Assembly (NCBI GenBank): GCA_963682175.1
Contig: OY821775.1
Span: 32,052,053 to 32,116,052 of the forward strand
Direction of reading: 5' to 3'
Source: Triglochin maritima
Lineage: Eukaryota > Streptophyta > Magnoliopsida > Alismatales > Juncaginaceae
DNA length: 64,000 nt
The position numbers and the translations under genes were made by a program. Under the pieces are notes generated by a model that saw nothing but the letters and a program-made list of their open reading frames with translations, was not told where the DNA came from and searched no databases. Shown here piece after piece: positions 43,720 to 55,369 of this stretch. Each line of letters begins with the position of its first letter. Position 1 is the stretch's first letter.

Positions 43720-44621
43720 TCAGCGTAAGCCTAAGGACTTTACATGAGACACAAACGAGTCCTTAGCTATAGCCTTGGTAAGAGGGTCAGCTACCATAAG
43801 ACTAGTAGACACATGTCTTAACACAACTTCCTTTCTCGTTATGATGTCCTTCACAAAATGATACCTAACCTGTATATGTTTGGTCTTTCCATGATACTTG
43901 GGGTCTTTCACATAACAAAGGGCAGCCATGCTGTCATAATAGACAACAACAGGCTCATCAGATGTCTCTACTAGCCCAGTATGTTGTAAGAACCTCCTGA
44001 ACCAAACTGCCTCCTGTACTGTTGCAGAGCATGCAACATACTCCGTTTACATAGTCGACAGGGCTATACAGGTTTGCTTCTTGCTGGACCATGCGATGGC
44101 CCCATTAGCTAGCAAGAAAGCACAACCAGAGGTAGACTTCCTTTCATCAATGTCTCCAGCCCAATCAGCATCACTATAGCCAATCAGGCGGCGATCTGAT
44201 GCTTGGTAACACAACATGTAGTTACTCGTTCCTCTAAGGTATCTCATGAGTCTCTTGACTGCCTTCCAGTGCTCCATGCTTGGGTTGGACTGGTATCGAC
44301 TCACCATGCCCACAACATAACAAATGTCTGACCAAGTACACATCATAGCGTATATGAGGCTTCCCACAGCATTGGAGTATGGAACCTTGCTCACTTTGGC
44401 CTTCTCTTCAGAAGTCTCAGGATGCTTATCAAGGCTTAAGTGCAAACCCTTCTCAACAGGAGTGTCGACTGGTTTGCATTTGTCCATATGGTATTTCTTT
44501 AAGACGTTGTTAATATAAGTCTATTGAGACAATCCCAGAAGTCTCTTGGACCTATTTCTAACAATCTTGACACCAAGAACGTAGCTAGCTTCACCTATGT
44601 CCTTCATATCAAACGTGGAGG
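43720..44621 (-). pseudogene. E5 copia RT C-terminus and RNase H
   Basis: From 44621 downward: LSSTFDMKDIGEASYVLG, NRSKRLLGLSQ, a stop near 44523, then KYHMDKCKPVDTPVEKG, VPYSNAVGSLIYAM, DICYVVGMVSRYQSNP, HWKAVKRLMRYLRGTSNY, the RNase H motif GYSDADWAGD, KSTSGCAFLL, a stop at 44047, EYVACSATVQEAVWFRRFL, and DSMAALCYVKDPKYHGKTKHIQVRYHFVKD...ADPLTKAI. This is the full plant copia C-terminus in order. Two nonsense codons, few frameshifts. The left edge of the RT part is the E8 target site. Family role: RNase H removes the RNA template during reverse transcription. Confidence 0.88.
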
Positions 44622-44626
44622 ACAAC

Positions 44627-46187
44627 TGATTGACATCATTTCATGTTCATATTTGTATCTTATATCCATTATCTTACACCTAAGCAATGCTACGTGACGA
44701 GTTTTATGTTTGAATTTCAGAAATAAAGAGGTTTGACGAGAAGAGCCATGAAAGGACTTAATAGCAGGAAAAAAGACTTAATCGTGAGACCTGGGGACTA
44801 AGATGCAAGGGAGAAGGACCTGAATGTAAGACCGAAGGACCTAATGAGCAAACAAGAATACTTCACACCATCATGGGGAGTACTTTGGCAATTCTATTCG
44901 GGTCGGAGCTCCAACAAGCGAAGTAGATGCATCAAAGACAAATAAAGCCTTCCAGAAAAGCCCACAGGAAAATCCAGACCAATCAAAACACTGTAGACCG
45001 CTAATTAGCGGTCCAAGACCCTTAATTGGTGGTCACTTTGGGCCCAAATCCGCTAAGTTTTCTCTGGGCTACGTATTAGTGTGTATTTAGTCCATTTCTG
45101 GTACTCGTTTAGTCCCACATCGGGGGATTGTCTCGGATTACCTTTTTCTATGGCTATAAATAGAACTCTTCACTTTCTATTGTAATTAGCCATTGCTTGG
45201 TGGCATTCTCTCAACTAAGGAGTGAGCCTTGAAGCAAAAACTCAAGGTGGAGAAGAATGCTACCTTCAATGTGAGTCATTTGTTAATAAAATAATTCTTC
45301 TAGTTTCTTTTAATCTTGTCTTTTAATTTGTGCATGTTTGTTTAGTCTTTCCTTTCCTTTTAAGCTTCTTTAATACTTATTGCTTTCTTAGTTAACTTTC
45401 ATTTCAGTATTATGCTTTCTTTTGTTAATATAGTTAGTGTAATGAGTAGTGAGTAGTTCCATCCCCATTTGGGGGGTGGAGAATATGTGATATAATCATG
45501 TATTGTATTAAGTGTGTGTTATCTTTATCCCTTGAGCTTTATATGATTTCCATAACCATCTAATGGGTTTTCACTCTTATCTTTGATATGCTAATGCTCT
45601 TGAATGAAGCTTAGCTTATGCTTTGATTAGTGGACCTATTTTATGGGGGAATGATAAGGTTAGGATATGGATGAAGTTAATATTGGAAACACAATTTGTA
45701 GTGTATGTGCTCTTGTTGCCTTTACCTTAGCTAATGTCTTGTATGTTTTAATGATGTAGTCTTATCTTAATTCATGTAGAGCCATAGTAGGGTCTAGTCT
45801 TTATACTTGAGTTCATTTAGCTTCATTCCAATTATTGTCTTGTACCTTTTAATGATGTAGTCTTATCTTATTTCATGTGGAGGCAAAGTTGGATGTAGTT
45901 TTATGATTTCATGCACTACATGTTGTGAGGAGCTTAATTGAACACACACACACACACATCTTCATATTCACATTATTTCTCTACCCCCTATGGGGCTTAG
46001 TTTTATTGCTTATCTTCATTTCCTTTTTGCATCTTAGTGTAGTTTAGTGTAACCAACCTTTCTCTCCTGCTTTTTACCTCTCGCCTTCGAACAAACCAAT
46101 CGTCGACACACCTCCCAGTGGACGACCCGTATTTGCCACCACTTCAATGCGGCCGTGCACTTGCGGTTAATATAAAACGATCAATCA
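44627..46187 (+). repeat. E8 5' LTR (1561 bp)
   Basis: TGATTGACATC...CGATCAATCA. U3 palindrome GACCGCTAATTAGCGGTC (44996-45013), TATA box 45155-45162, hairpin TCCATCCCC...GGGGGGTGGA (45458-45480), CCCC-TAT-GGGG (45985-45995), U5 hairpin about 46137-46150. Confidence 0.88.
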
Positions 46188-46650
46188 AGTTTTTGACGCC
46201 GTTGCCGGGGAGGTGCTCTGTCCAGACGTTGGTTTGGACGATTCGAGGGGTTTTTAATTTTTTGTTTCCAATTTTTCTTCATTTCAGGGAACCATAGGAT
46301 CAAGGGGAGGCTACTGGACAAGTTTGAGGAACAGAAGCTCCAAAAGGACCACCAATCAGCGGTTGGAGACCGCCAATTGGTGGCCTGGTGAGGGTTTCGT
46401 GGTTCCAAATTTTTTTTGGTAGTTAGTACTGAAATTTGTGTTATCTGGGAGCCCTATTTTGCATGCTGTGACTTCTAGTTTGCTCCCAGATTTGATTTCA
46501 ATCCCCTTTAATCAACTTGGACCATAAAACTCAAAGCAAAAGATTAGACTTCTTGCCATCTAGGTCATGCATCATGTGTAGACCTTGCATGCATTTGTCT
46601 TTTCTTTGCTTTACATTTTGTTGTTGATTTCTGGCGTGAGTCATTTCTCC
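46188..46650 (+). other. E8 PBS and leader
   Basis: AGTTTTTGACGCCGTTGCC (one base off the usual GGCGCC) follows the LTR. A GACCGCCAATTGG half-palindrome occurs near 46368-46380. The sequence is homologous to the E1 leader. Confidence 0.7.
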
Positions 46651-47770
46651 TGGACATGTATTAATGTTCGTTTAGGCTATTTTTGGTATTGGTTTAGTCC
46701 CACATCGGAGGATTGTCCCCGATTAGCTTTTTCCATGCTTATAAATAGAACTCTTCACCTTCCATTGTAATTACCCATTGCTTGGTGGCATTGTCTCTAC
46801 TAAGGAGTGAGCCTTGAAGCAAAAACTCAAGGTGGAGAAGAATGCTACCTTCAATGTTAGTCATTTGTTAATAAAATAATTCTTCTAGTTTCTTTTAATC
46901 TTGTCTTTTAATTTGTGCATGTTTGTTTAGTCTTTCCTTTCCTTTTAAGCTTCTTTAATACTTCTTGCTTTCTTAGTTAACTTTCATTTCAGTATTATGC
47001 TTTCTTTTGTTAATATAGTTAGTGTAATGAGTAATGAGTAGTTCCATCCCCATTTGGGGGGTGGAGAATATGTGATATAATCATGTATTGTATTAAGTGT
47101 GTGTTATCTTTATCCCTTGAGCTTTATATGATTTCCATAACCATCTAATGGGTTTTACTCTTATCTTTGATATGCTAATGCTCTTGAATGAAGCTTAGCT
47201 TATGCTTTGATTAGTGGACCTATTTTATGGGGGAATGATAAGGTTAGGATATGGATGAAGTTAATATTAGAAACACAATTTGTAGTGTATGTGCTCTTGT
47301 TTCCTTTACCTTAGCTAATGTCTTGTATGTTTTAATGATGTAGTCTTATCTTAATTCATGTGGAGGCATAGTAGGGTCTAGTCTTTATACTTGAGTTCAT
47401 TTAGCTTCATTCCAATTATTGTCTTGTACCTTTTAATGATGTAGTCTTATCTTAATTCATGTGGAGGCAAGGTTGGATGTACTTTTATGATTTCATGCAC
47501 TACATGTTGTGAGGAGCTTAATTGAACATACACACACACACACATCTTCATATTCACATTATTTCTCTACCCCCTATGGGGCTTAGTTTTATTGCTTATC
47601 TTCATTTCCTTTTTGCATCTTAGTGTAGTTTATTGTAACCAACCATTCTCTCCTTTTTACCTCTCACCTTCGAACAAACCAATCGTCGACACACCTCCCA
47701 GTGGACGACCCGTATTTGCCACCGCTTCAACGCGGTCGTGCACTTGCGATTAATATTAAACGATCAATCA
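46651..47770 (+). repeat. E8 3' LTR, 5'-truncated
   Basis: Begins at TGGACATGTATTAATGTTCG, inside U3, and ends CGATCAATCA. TATA box 46740-46747. The U3 palindrome is absent. Confidence 0.85.
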
Positions 47771-47775
47771 ACAAC

Positions 47776-48930
47776 CACTCTTTAGTGGATTTCAGCAACT
47801 CTTTGCTATTGCCAGCCATGAGTATGTCATCAACATACAAGGTAAGAATGACAAATTTACCATTGGATCTCTTAACGTACACAGTGATCTTCCTCAAGCA
47901 TAGAGAACACATTGCGAATTTTCCACTGTCTAGACGCTTGTTTTAAGCCATACAAGGACTTGGTTAGCTTGCACACTTTGCACTCTTGTCCTTTAACTTC
48001 AAAACCTTGAGGTTGATCAATATAGATCTCCTCCTCAAGTTGTCCATTGAGAAAAGCAATCTTTACATCCATTTGGTAAGGCTCTAAGTCCATCTGAGCT
48101 ACAATAGCTAGTAGAAGGCGGATGGAGGCAAACCTAACCACGGGTGAAAAGGTTTCCTTAAAATTCAAGCCTTCTCTTTGGGTGTAGCCTTTAGCAACCA
48201 GTCTAGCCTTGAATATATCAATAGATCCATCCACCTTCCTCTTAATCTTGAGGATCCACTTGGCCCCAATGGCCTTTCGATCGGCGGTAAGTCGACCAAG
48301 TCGTAGACTCGATTAACTTTCATCGACTCCAACTCTTCCTTTATAGCTTCTAACCACTCTTTAGCATTTGGACCTTCCAAAGCCTTTTTCAAGGTCTCCG
48401 GTTCTTGCTCATCGATTACTGTCATCCCGGATGATTCATAATCAATTTCTTCTTGAGCTATCATGAGGGCCCCTTCCTCTAAGCGAAATTGCCTACGAGG
48501 AATGAGCCCACGTTTACTTCGACGCAGATGAGTATCTGATGGCTCATCCTCCGTGAGAGCTATTGGATCCCTAGCACTGCTGCTCCCACTAGGATTGACT
48601 GGTGGAACCTCATGTTCAACATCCAGATCCTGATCCCGTGGAGTGGCAATGTCCTCATCTTGTTGTTCAAAGAAGTCCACTGACTCTTTGATAGCTCCAG
48701 CAAGAGTTGGAAAATCATTTTCCAGGAATGTGGCATCCCTAGACTCCAGTTCCGTCCTTCTTTCATTCTCGTCTAACCCGATAAAAACATAACCTTTGGA
48801 GAGATCACTATATTTTACAAAGATACACTTTTTCCCTCTAGGTCCTAGTTTTCCATATCGGTGACTAGTAGAATGAACGTATGCCGCGCATCCCCCAAGG
48901 ACGCAGCAGACTAAAATCATGCTTTCGTCC
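47776..48930 (-). pseudogene. E5 copia integrase C-part and RT
   Basis: Three minus-strand frames in series. 48920-48165: RYGKLGPRGKKCIFVKYSDLSKGYVF, an acidic linker, LRRSKRGLIPRR, then the start of RT (EALEGPNAKEWLEAIKEELESM). 48234-47872: [63 protein letters not shown]. 47912-47776: the catalytic YVDDIL with ILTLYVDDILMAG. Frameshifts lie near 48905, 48230 and 47890, and a short block before YVDD is missing. RT then continues beyond E8 at 44621. Family role: synthesis of cDNA from element RNA. Broken here. Confidence 0.88.
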
Positions 48931-50901
48931 TATCCATAACTCATATGGACTTGAGGGAACCGATTTTGTTGGAACTCTATTGAGGATATAGGCAGCAGTC
49001 ATTAGAGCATCTCCCCAAAACAAAATTGGCAAGCTCGCATGCGCCATCATGGATCTAACCATGTCTACCGACGTTCTATTCCTTCTCTCGGCAACACCGT
49101 TTTGCTGAGGAGTATAAGGCATAGTGAGTTGTCTAGATATCCCTTTTTCATCACATAACTCTTTGAAAATTATGGAGAGATACTCACCACCTCTATCCGT
49201 TCTAAGAGTTTTTATCTTATTATCCAACTGATTCTCAACTAAGCTCATGAATTTCTTAAAACATTCTAGAGCTTCTGACTTGTGAGAAATAAGATAAATA
49301 TGACCATATCTAGTGAAGTCATCAATGAATGGGATGAAGTAACTCTGTCCCTGTCTAGTACGCACATTCAAAGGTCCACAAATATCTGAGTGAATTAGTT
49401 CTAAAGGAGAAGTAGCCCTAATGGCTTTTCCGAATGGTTTTCTAGTTGCCTTTTTAGCTAGACAAGATTCACAGGTCGGCAATTCAAATTTGGAGCATTC
49501 TCCTAATACCCCCTCCTTTCCCAACCTGTTCATCCGGTCAACACCAATGTGACCTAGTCTAGCATGCCACATGACTGAATCATTATTCAGGGAACTTTGG
49601 CTCATAAAGACACTATTGTTATGATTGAAATCATAAATTGTGTCCAACACAATAAAACCGTGTGAAAGATAGGCACACCCATAATAAATGTTAGCAAGGT
49701 ATAAACCCATATCATTGTTCTCAAAAACAACTTTAAAATCATGTCTCATCAAAACAACAACAGAAATAATATTTCGCCGTATAGCTGGTGCATACAACAC
49801 GTCGTGAAGTAATAGGATCTGGCCACTTCGCAAAGCCACTTTGCATGAGCCAACTCCAAGAACTTCAATGCTAGTGTTGTTTGCCATGTTTATTTGCCTC
49901 CCACTTGGAACACGACGATATTCCACGAAGGCAAAACAATCCTTTGTTACGTGGTCCGTGGCACCTGAATCCACAATCGACACAGGAGAATGATCAGTGA
50001 TCATCACAGAACTAGTCACGTTACAATTCGAGGGATTACACACAGTAATTACCTTTTGCTCAACACACTCACGAGCAAAATGTCCAGTCTTTCGGCAGTT
50101 AAAACAAGTCACATTTGACTTATCTTTCCAACCTCTGGATCCTCGAGGTCGTTTCTTTCTAGCTTTGTTTTCTGTTTTATTTGCATTTGCACCCTTCTTG
50201 CCTTTAAAACCCTGAGCTCTATCTCTTTTGCGCTTAAAACCTGCACTCCTCCGAGGAGCGTCAACCTCAGCAGCACATACTTCAGTTAGAGGGGCTTCCG
50301 CAAGCATGCGGTCCTCCTCCAGCTTTAGGTGTTTCGTGGCCTGGTCAAATGTCCTGATGTCATCAGCATGAGTCAGATGAACCTTCATATGCTCCCAATT
50401 CTTCGAAGGCAACGTTCTGATGAGAGCATACACTTGCTCCCCATCGGTCTTAGCACGACCGGCAGCGCTCAGCTTGCTAATCATGTTTGACATTGTGGTA
50501 ATATGTTGCCTCATCGTGTGACCTTGGCGCATTTTATACCCATCAAACATGAGCCCAAGCTGGCGGGCCCTTGTGACGGAGGTCACTCCGTATTGAAAGT
50601 TCACAGCTTCCCACAAGGCCTTTGTAGTTCGAAACTTTTCGAACCGCAGTAACAGATCGTCCCTCATTGAACTTAGAATTGTAATTCGAGCGATTTGGTC
50701 TTTCTTTTTTCATGCATTATTAACATCCAAGTTTCTGCGATGTTGAGCAGTATTCCCCTCCTCGGGGGGAGACATAGATTGGTTTATGTTTTCTAACATG
50801 TCCTGATCCTCTATGAGATATACGATGCCACAGATCGTAATTCCTTTCATTGAGTTTACTCCTCGAGTCAGATCAGGGACAATACTTTTGGAAGCAGCCA
50901 T
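48865..50901 (-). pseudogene. E5 copia gag, protease and integrase, one nonsense codon
   Basis: The probable start is the ATG at 50901 (MAASKSIVPDL). The frame runs to a TGA at 50710-50712 and then continues in the same frame for 600+ codons to 48865. Counting from MRDDLL at 50667: zinc knuckle [14 protein letters not shown] (C188-C191-H196-C201), protease DSGA at 233-236, integrase HHCC at H368/H373/C399/C402, and catalytic D428 (HSDICGP), D491 (RTDRGGEY) and E527 (GVAERRN), a D-D-35-E spacing. All catalytic residues of protease and integrase are present, so a single base change separates this region from an open frame. It ends with a frameshift near 48905. Confidence 0.9.
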
Positions 50902-52861
50902 AAAAATCTCTGTAGGACAATCAAAAAAAACATAACGATACATGAGTTCTAGCATAAAATACAATGAGTTCTAGCATAAAATACAACGAGCTACAATAGT
51001 CATAAAAAAATAAACTGACTTAATAGCTATAGCATTCAGACCAAAAGAAAACATCAAGCATTCGATCAAATCCTCATGCAATAGTTAATAAACCCATTTT
51101 ACTAATCTATATATTGAGCTCCATCATGATTTTAGAGACCCCAAAAAATTGTTTAAATCATGGCAAATCAGCAAATAAAGAAAGTATTTGCCGCCGGTTG
51201 CAAGGTGGTTTACACAAAACACTTCTACCTTGCAACTCCCACTAGGCATTCAAGTTCCCAAAAAACGGTTTTCAAAAAAAATTCCAATCAACATCACACA
51301 GATATGATTACTATATTACTTCCATATTGAGCTAATGATCCCCATTAGGGATTTAGCCTCGTCGACGGGAACCTGCATGAGTCTTATAGCAATAATATCG
51401 CAATAATAAAAAATAAAGGAGCCCATCGTCTCCTCAGGGCAATAAACAGTCCACAGTCCATAAATATTACAGCCCATTGCGATAACTATTGCAAATGGAA
51501 ATGAATGAATGAAATTACGCTCATCTCTAAATAAGGCAGTAAATAAAATCAGCAACCATTCATTCCATACAAGCACAATCTTTCCATACGTTAGCACAAT
51601 CCGACGTATGGAAAAAATACCATAAAATGTGCACCTCATTCAAACAAGAAGGAAGTAATGCATAAGGAAACAATGCTTTTATGGTGCACGAATATAGGCA
51701 AAACAAACATGTTAGGTAATAACAACCAATCTCCACAATAATCATTCTGAAACCAGAATTTTTCTTTCTTTCCCTAATCAATATAATCATGATAGCACAA
51801 AAATTATACTACTTCGATTAGGAAAAAAAATCCGAAATTCTATGGTGGAGAGCAACACATATTTTTGCATCAAAGGAAAGCATTCAAACATTTTTATAAG
51901 GCAATAAAACTCCAGCCCATAATATCTTCCCAAAATTTTCAAAATTATCCAATCTTTCCTTAATCAATATAAGCATGCAATCAACAATAATTATGCTACT
52001 AGTAAGGGAAAGAAAAATTCAAAATTCTTTGATGGAGGGTAACACATATATGCACATTTGATGAAAAGGAAATATATCAAATGAAATGCTCCAAAAAAAT
52101 CCAAAACTCCTTAATGAGATTAACATATATGTGCATTCAATCATAAAGGAAATATTTCAAATGAAATGCATGCAATCATTCCAAAAGGAACACATAGCCG
52201 AAAAATAGCAATAAGCATGCACATAATTCGGCAATCATTATCAAATTCTAGATGCATGCATATATGATCAAAAATTGCACATACATGAATAAGGAAACCA
52301 TCGTATATCCTTAGATGCATGAACAAGAGTTTTGAAAAGAAAAAATAATGCATAATCCGAAATACATGATCACATCATGAAACATATGCAATATCCAACT
52401 CTTGTAACATCAATTATCATCATTCTCTTAAGCTAATATGCGCATAAAAACAGTAAAAATAAGATCTAGCCGCATGCTTGAAAGATGGAATAACAATATG
52501 CGCAACAATCAAAGTTAAAACATGTAACCCTAGGCACATGCTTAACAAGAAAGATGAACTATGCGCAAGAATGAATCATCCATTTTCAACACAAGATGCA
52601 TGCTAAAAATAAAATATGCGCAAGAAAAGAGAGATGATTCACGTAAAACTAATCGCATGTAAAGGATGAATCAAACAAGTCATGCGCTAGGGTGAGAAAG
52701 AAAAACCCACCATCAAACCCCATGCACATGAAAGGAGAGAAAGAAAAAAACAAAACCATATGAATCCAAAAAAATATCTTTCAAAGAACCACCAAAATTA
52801 TTTCAACATATATGAAATGAATAAGAAGGTGCTCTAAAAGAAAACTCGGAGGTGACCAAGA
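50902..52861 (-). other. E5 leader
   Basis: AT-rich, no credible gene. ATGCGCA(A/T) units recur at 52438, 52497, 52561, 52615 and 52683. Two related segments (about 51725-51850 and 51955-52040) share TCAATATAA and CATGATAGCA/CATGCAATCA blocks. Confidence 0.5.
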
Positions 52862-52876
52862 TGGCTCTGGTACCAA
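52862..52876 (-). other. E5 primer binding site
   Basis: On the minus strand, TTGGTACCAGAGCC directly follows the LTR. It differs by one base from the TGGTATCAGAGC initiator-Met-tRNA site. Confidence 0.7.
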
Positions 52877-53258
52877 TGTAAGCAATCTACGATTGAATCT
52901 ACAGGTTCGGATTTACCTTTGTAGGAGAGAACCTGTGGCAGCGGAAGGGAACCGGAGATCACCTCACAGAGTCGCCTCGAGCACCGGCCGGCCTTCAACT
53001 CTCGTGGAGAAGAAGGACTAATCCACAACCCAAGAGTCTACGGGAGGAGTGGAGGAGAAGGTGGGACAGATGGGAGAGAGAGAAGAGGTGGCGGCTAGGG
53101 TTAGGGTTTTGCACACAAGGAATGCAACCACCTCCAATGAGAGCATCCTCTTCTTATATAGAAGAGTCTTCCGTAAACCCTAATGCGCAGCCAATGAGAG
53201 TGTGCCACGTGTCAGTGCTTTTGGCAAACATCATCTTAATCCTTAGATTAATCCAATA
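52877..53258 (-). repeat. E5 5' LTR (382 bp)
   Basis: TGTAAGCAATC...TTAATCCAATA on the plus strand, followed by AAGTG. Confidence 0.92.
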
Positions 53259-53263
53259 AAGTG

Positions 53264-54240
53264 AGCCTTAAACATGCATTAACAAGTTTGGTGTTGTCCA
53301 GCTGAGGCTAGAATTTACAATCCCCAAGAAAAGAAGTTGGATTTCAGAACAATAAGTGGGTCCTTTATTGGTTATCCTGATAACTCTAAAGGCTATAGGC
53401 TATACTTCCCTAATCATAGTACGAGAATTGTAGAAACTGGAAATGTCATATTCTTTGAGGATGGTGAGATTAGTGGGAGTGGACCACGTAATGTTGAAGA
53501 AGTTAGGGAACCTATCCCAATACCTGTAACTTCTATAGAAACTATTGTTCCATTGTTTGTAGAACACATGAACGAACAATTATGAGCAACAAAAAAATGT
53601 ACGTCTCCCTTTTGTGGTAGTTAGTAATCCTCTCGTAGAAGAAACAAGTAAATAACAGTAAGAGTACTATCTGAAAGAAATAAAATATCCATTATTTCAA
53701 TCGATTATTTAGTATATCTACAAGAATCTTATTATCATATTGGGTCAAGTAGATATCCAATTTCATTTTCACAAGCTATTGAAAGTAATGGTTCTCAAAA
53801 ATGGACCGATACTATGAATGATTAGTTAAAGTCAATGGAGACAAATGAAGTCTTGGAAGTCGCTGACTTATTAAAAGGGTTTAAATTAGTTGGTTGTAAG
53901 TGGATCTTCAAGACCAAAGGAGACATAATGGCAATATGGAATGACATAAAGCCAAACTTGTTGCCAAAGGCTTTACTTAAAATGGAGACATCGATTACAT
54001 TGAGACTTTCTATCCTCTATCAAAGAAGGACTTACTTAGAAGTCATAATGGCATTGGTGACTCATTTTAATGGATGTGAAAACTGCTTTTCTAAATGGTA
54101 GTTTAGATGAAGTCTATATGAACCACCCTTAAGGTTTCTTAATAAAAGGGAAGGAGCACATGGTATCGAAACTAAAGAAATCGACATATGGACTAATTAA
54201 GCAAGCTTGAAGACAATGGTGTTATAAGTTTAACATGCCA
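53264..54240 (+). pseudogene. E3 integrase C-terminus and RT N-part
   Basis: Frames in series: SLKHALT then GCCPAEARIYNP; KKLDFRTISGSFIGYPDNSKGYRLYFPNHSTRIVETGNVIFFEDGE (53325-53470), the standard post-integrase block; then IESNGSQKWTDTMND, ETNEVLEVADLLKGFKLVGCKWIFKTKGD (53835-53930) of RT; and relics of ETFYPLSKKD and MDVKTAFLNG-like residues by 54100. Many stops. It continues the frame broken at 42075. Confidence 0.85.
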
Positions 54241-55255
54241 TTTCTTCCTTAGGAGTTAAAGAAAATGTTGTTGATCAATATATATCTAGGAAGGTAAGTG
54301 GGAGCATCTTTATGTTTCTTATTTTATATGTTGATGTCATTTTGCTAGCCAATAAGCATCTCGGTTTGTTATCTGAAATTAAGAAAAAAAATACAAGAGC
54401 TTTGACAGGAAGAATATAATAAAGGCAACCTTTATCATAGGTATTGTAATATTCCGTGATCTTCCACGTGACATTTTAGGTTTGACTCACAAAGCATATA
54501 TTGATAGAGTTCCAGAAAGGGGACAAATTAAGTTTAAAGCAATGTCCTCAAAATCGTTTGGGACGTAAATAAATGGAAAATATTCCTTTTGCAGTTGTTC
54601 CAGGAATTCTAATGTATGCTAAGACTTGTGCATGACCAGATATTAGCTTTGCGGTTGGAATGTTAGGAAGTATCAAAGTAATCCTGAAATGATACACTGG
54701 AAAGCTGCAAAGAAAGTGTTGAGGTACTTTAAGGGTATGAGACTATATGCTCACGTTTACGAAGTCCGATCATTAGAGGTGGTTGGCTACACCGATTCGG
54801 ATTTTGCTGAATCTATTGCTAATCGAAAGTCAACTTTTGGATATTTGTTCCAATTATCTAGTGGAGCACTCTCACGGAAGAGTGCCAAACAGACTATCAC
54901 AGAAAACACACACTATGGAAGCTGAATTTGTAGCATTGTTTGAGGCTACAATGCAAGCTTTCTGGTTGCGAAACTTATCCGAGGGCTTGGTGTTGTCAAC
55001 ACTATCACCAGGTCACTAAGAAATTATTATGATAATTATGCAGCTGTCTTTCTATCCAAAATTGACAAATACTCAAATGACGCTAAGCACATGGAGGTCA
55101 AATATTTTCCCGCAACGACAAATTACAGAAACAAAAGCTATCTATAGATAGCATTAGTACTGGGCTCATGATAGCAGATCCTTTAACCAAAGGATTACCA
55201 CCAAAGATGTTCATGGAACATCTTCAAAGAATGGGTCTTGGTACTAATTCATAAC
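54241..55255 (+). pseudogene. E3 RT end and RNase H relic
   Basis: After a degraded stretch (LYVDVILLAN at about 54325 stands for YVDDILLA, so one catalytic Asp is changed), RNase H is recognisable: SNPEMIHWKAAKKVLRYFKGM, VVGYTDSDFAESIANRKSTFGYLFQLSSGALS, EFVALFEATMQAFWLRN and, near 55170, ADPLTKGLPPKMFMEHLQRMGL. It ends about 115 bp before the 3' LTR. Confidence 0.85.
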
Positions 55256-55369
55256 AATGATTAAAGGTTATTTGTGCTTGTGATATTGAAACTTTGACAT
55301 CCATATTTAATGTTTTTCGTTATTTTCTACTTTTCCATTATATTTATGCCTATTAAGAAACAAGGAGTA

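Larger units (their letters stand above)
44627..47770 (+). mobile_element. E8: L1 gypsy element, internally deleted
   Basis: Perfect TSD ACAAC at 44622-44626 and 47771-47775 inside the E5 RT. It has a 5' LTR (44627-46187), PBS and about 460 bp of leader, then a 3' LTR that lacks its U3 start (46651-47770). No ORF is present. It is the same family as E1. Confidence 0.88.
42076..53258 (-). mobile_element. E5: Ty1/copia element with 382-bp LTRs, interrupted by E8
   Basis: Both LTRs are 382 bp. Perfect TSD AAGTG at 42071-42075 and 53259-53263, inside the E3 integrase. In minus orientation: 5' LTR, PBS, 2-kb leader, gag-pol in several frames, 3' region with a hairpin array, PPT AAGTGGGAGATA, 3' LTR. 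LTR ends are TA...CA in element sense. Confidence 0.92.
25052..55369 (+). mobile_element. E3: fossil Ty1/copia element, split by E4 and E5
   Basis: The coding parts read in order across three segments: gag and protease/integrase start (25100-26929), an integrase middle piece (41899-42075), and integrase end, RT and RNase H (53264-55255). They are followed by AACAAGGAGTA and a TGTTAGCAGG LTR start at 55370. The gaps are exactly E4 (TSD TGTAG) and E5 (TSD AAGTG). Many stops show it is the oldest layer. Its 5' LTR is not visible. Confidence 0.85.
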
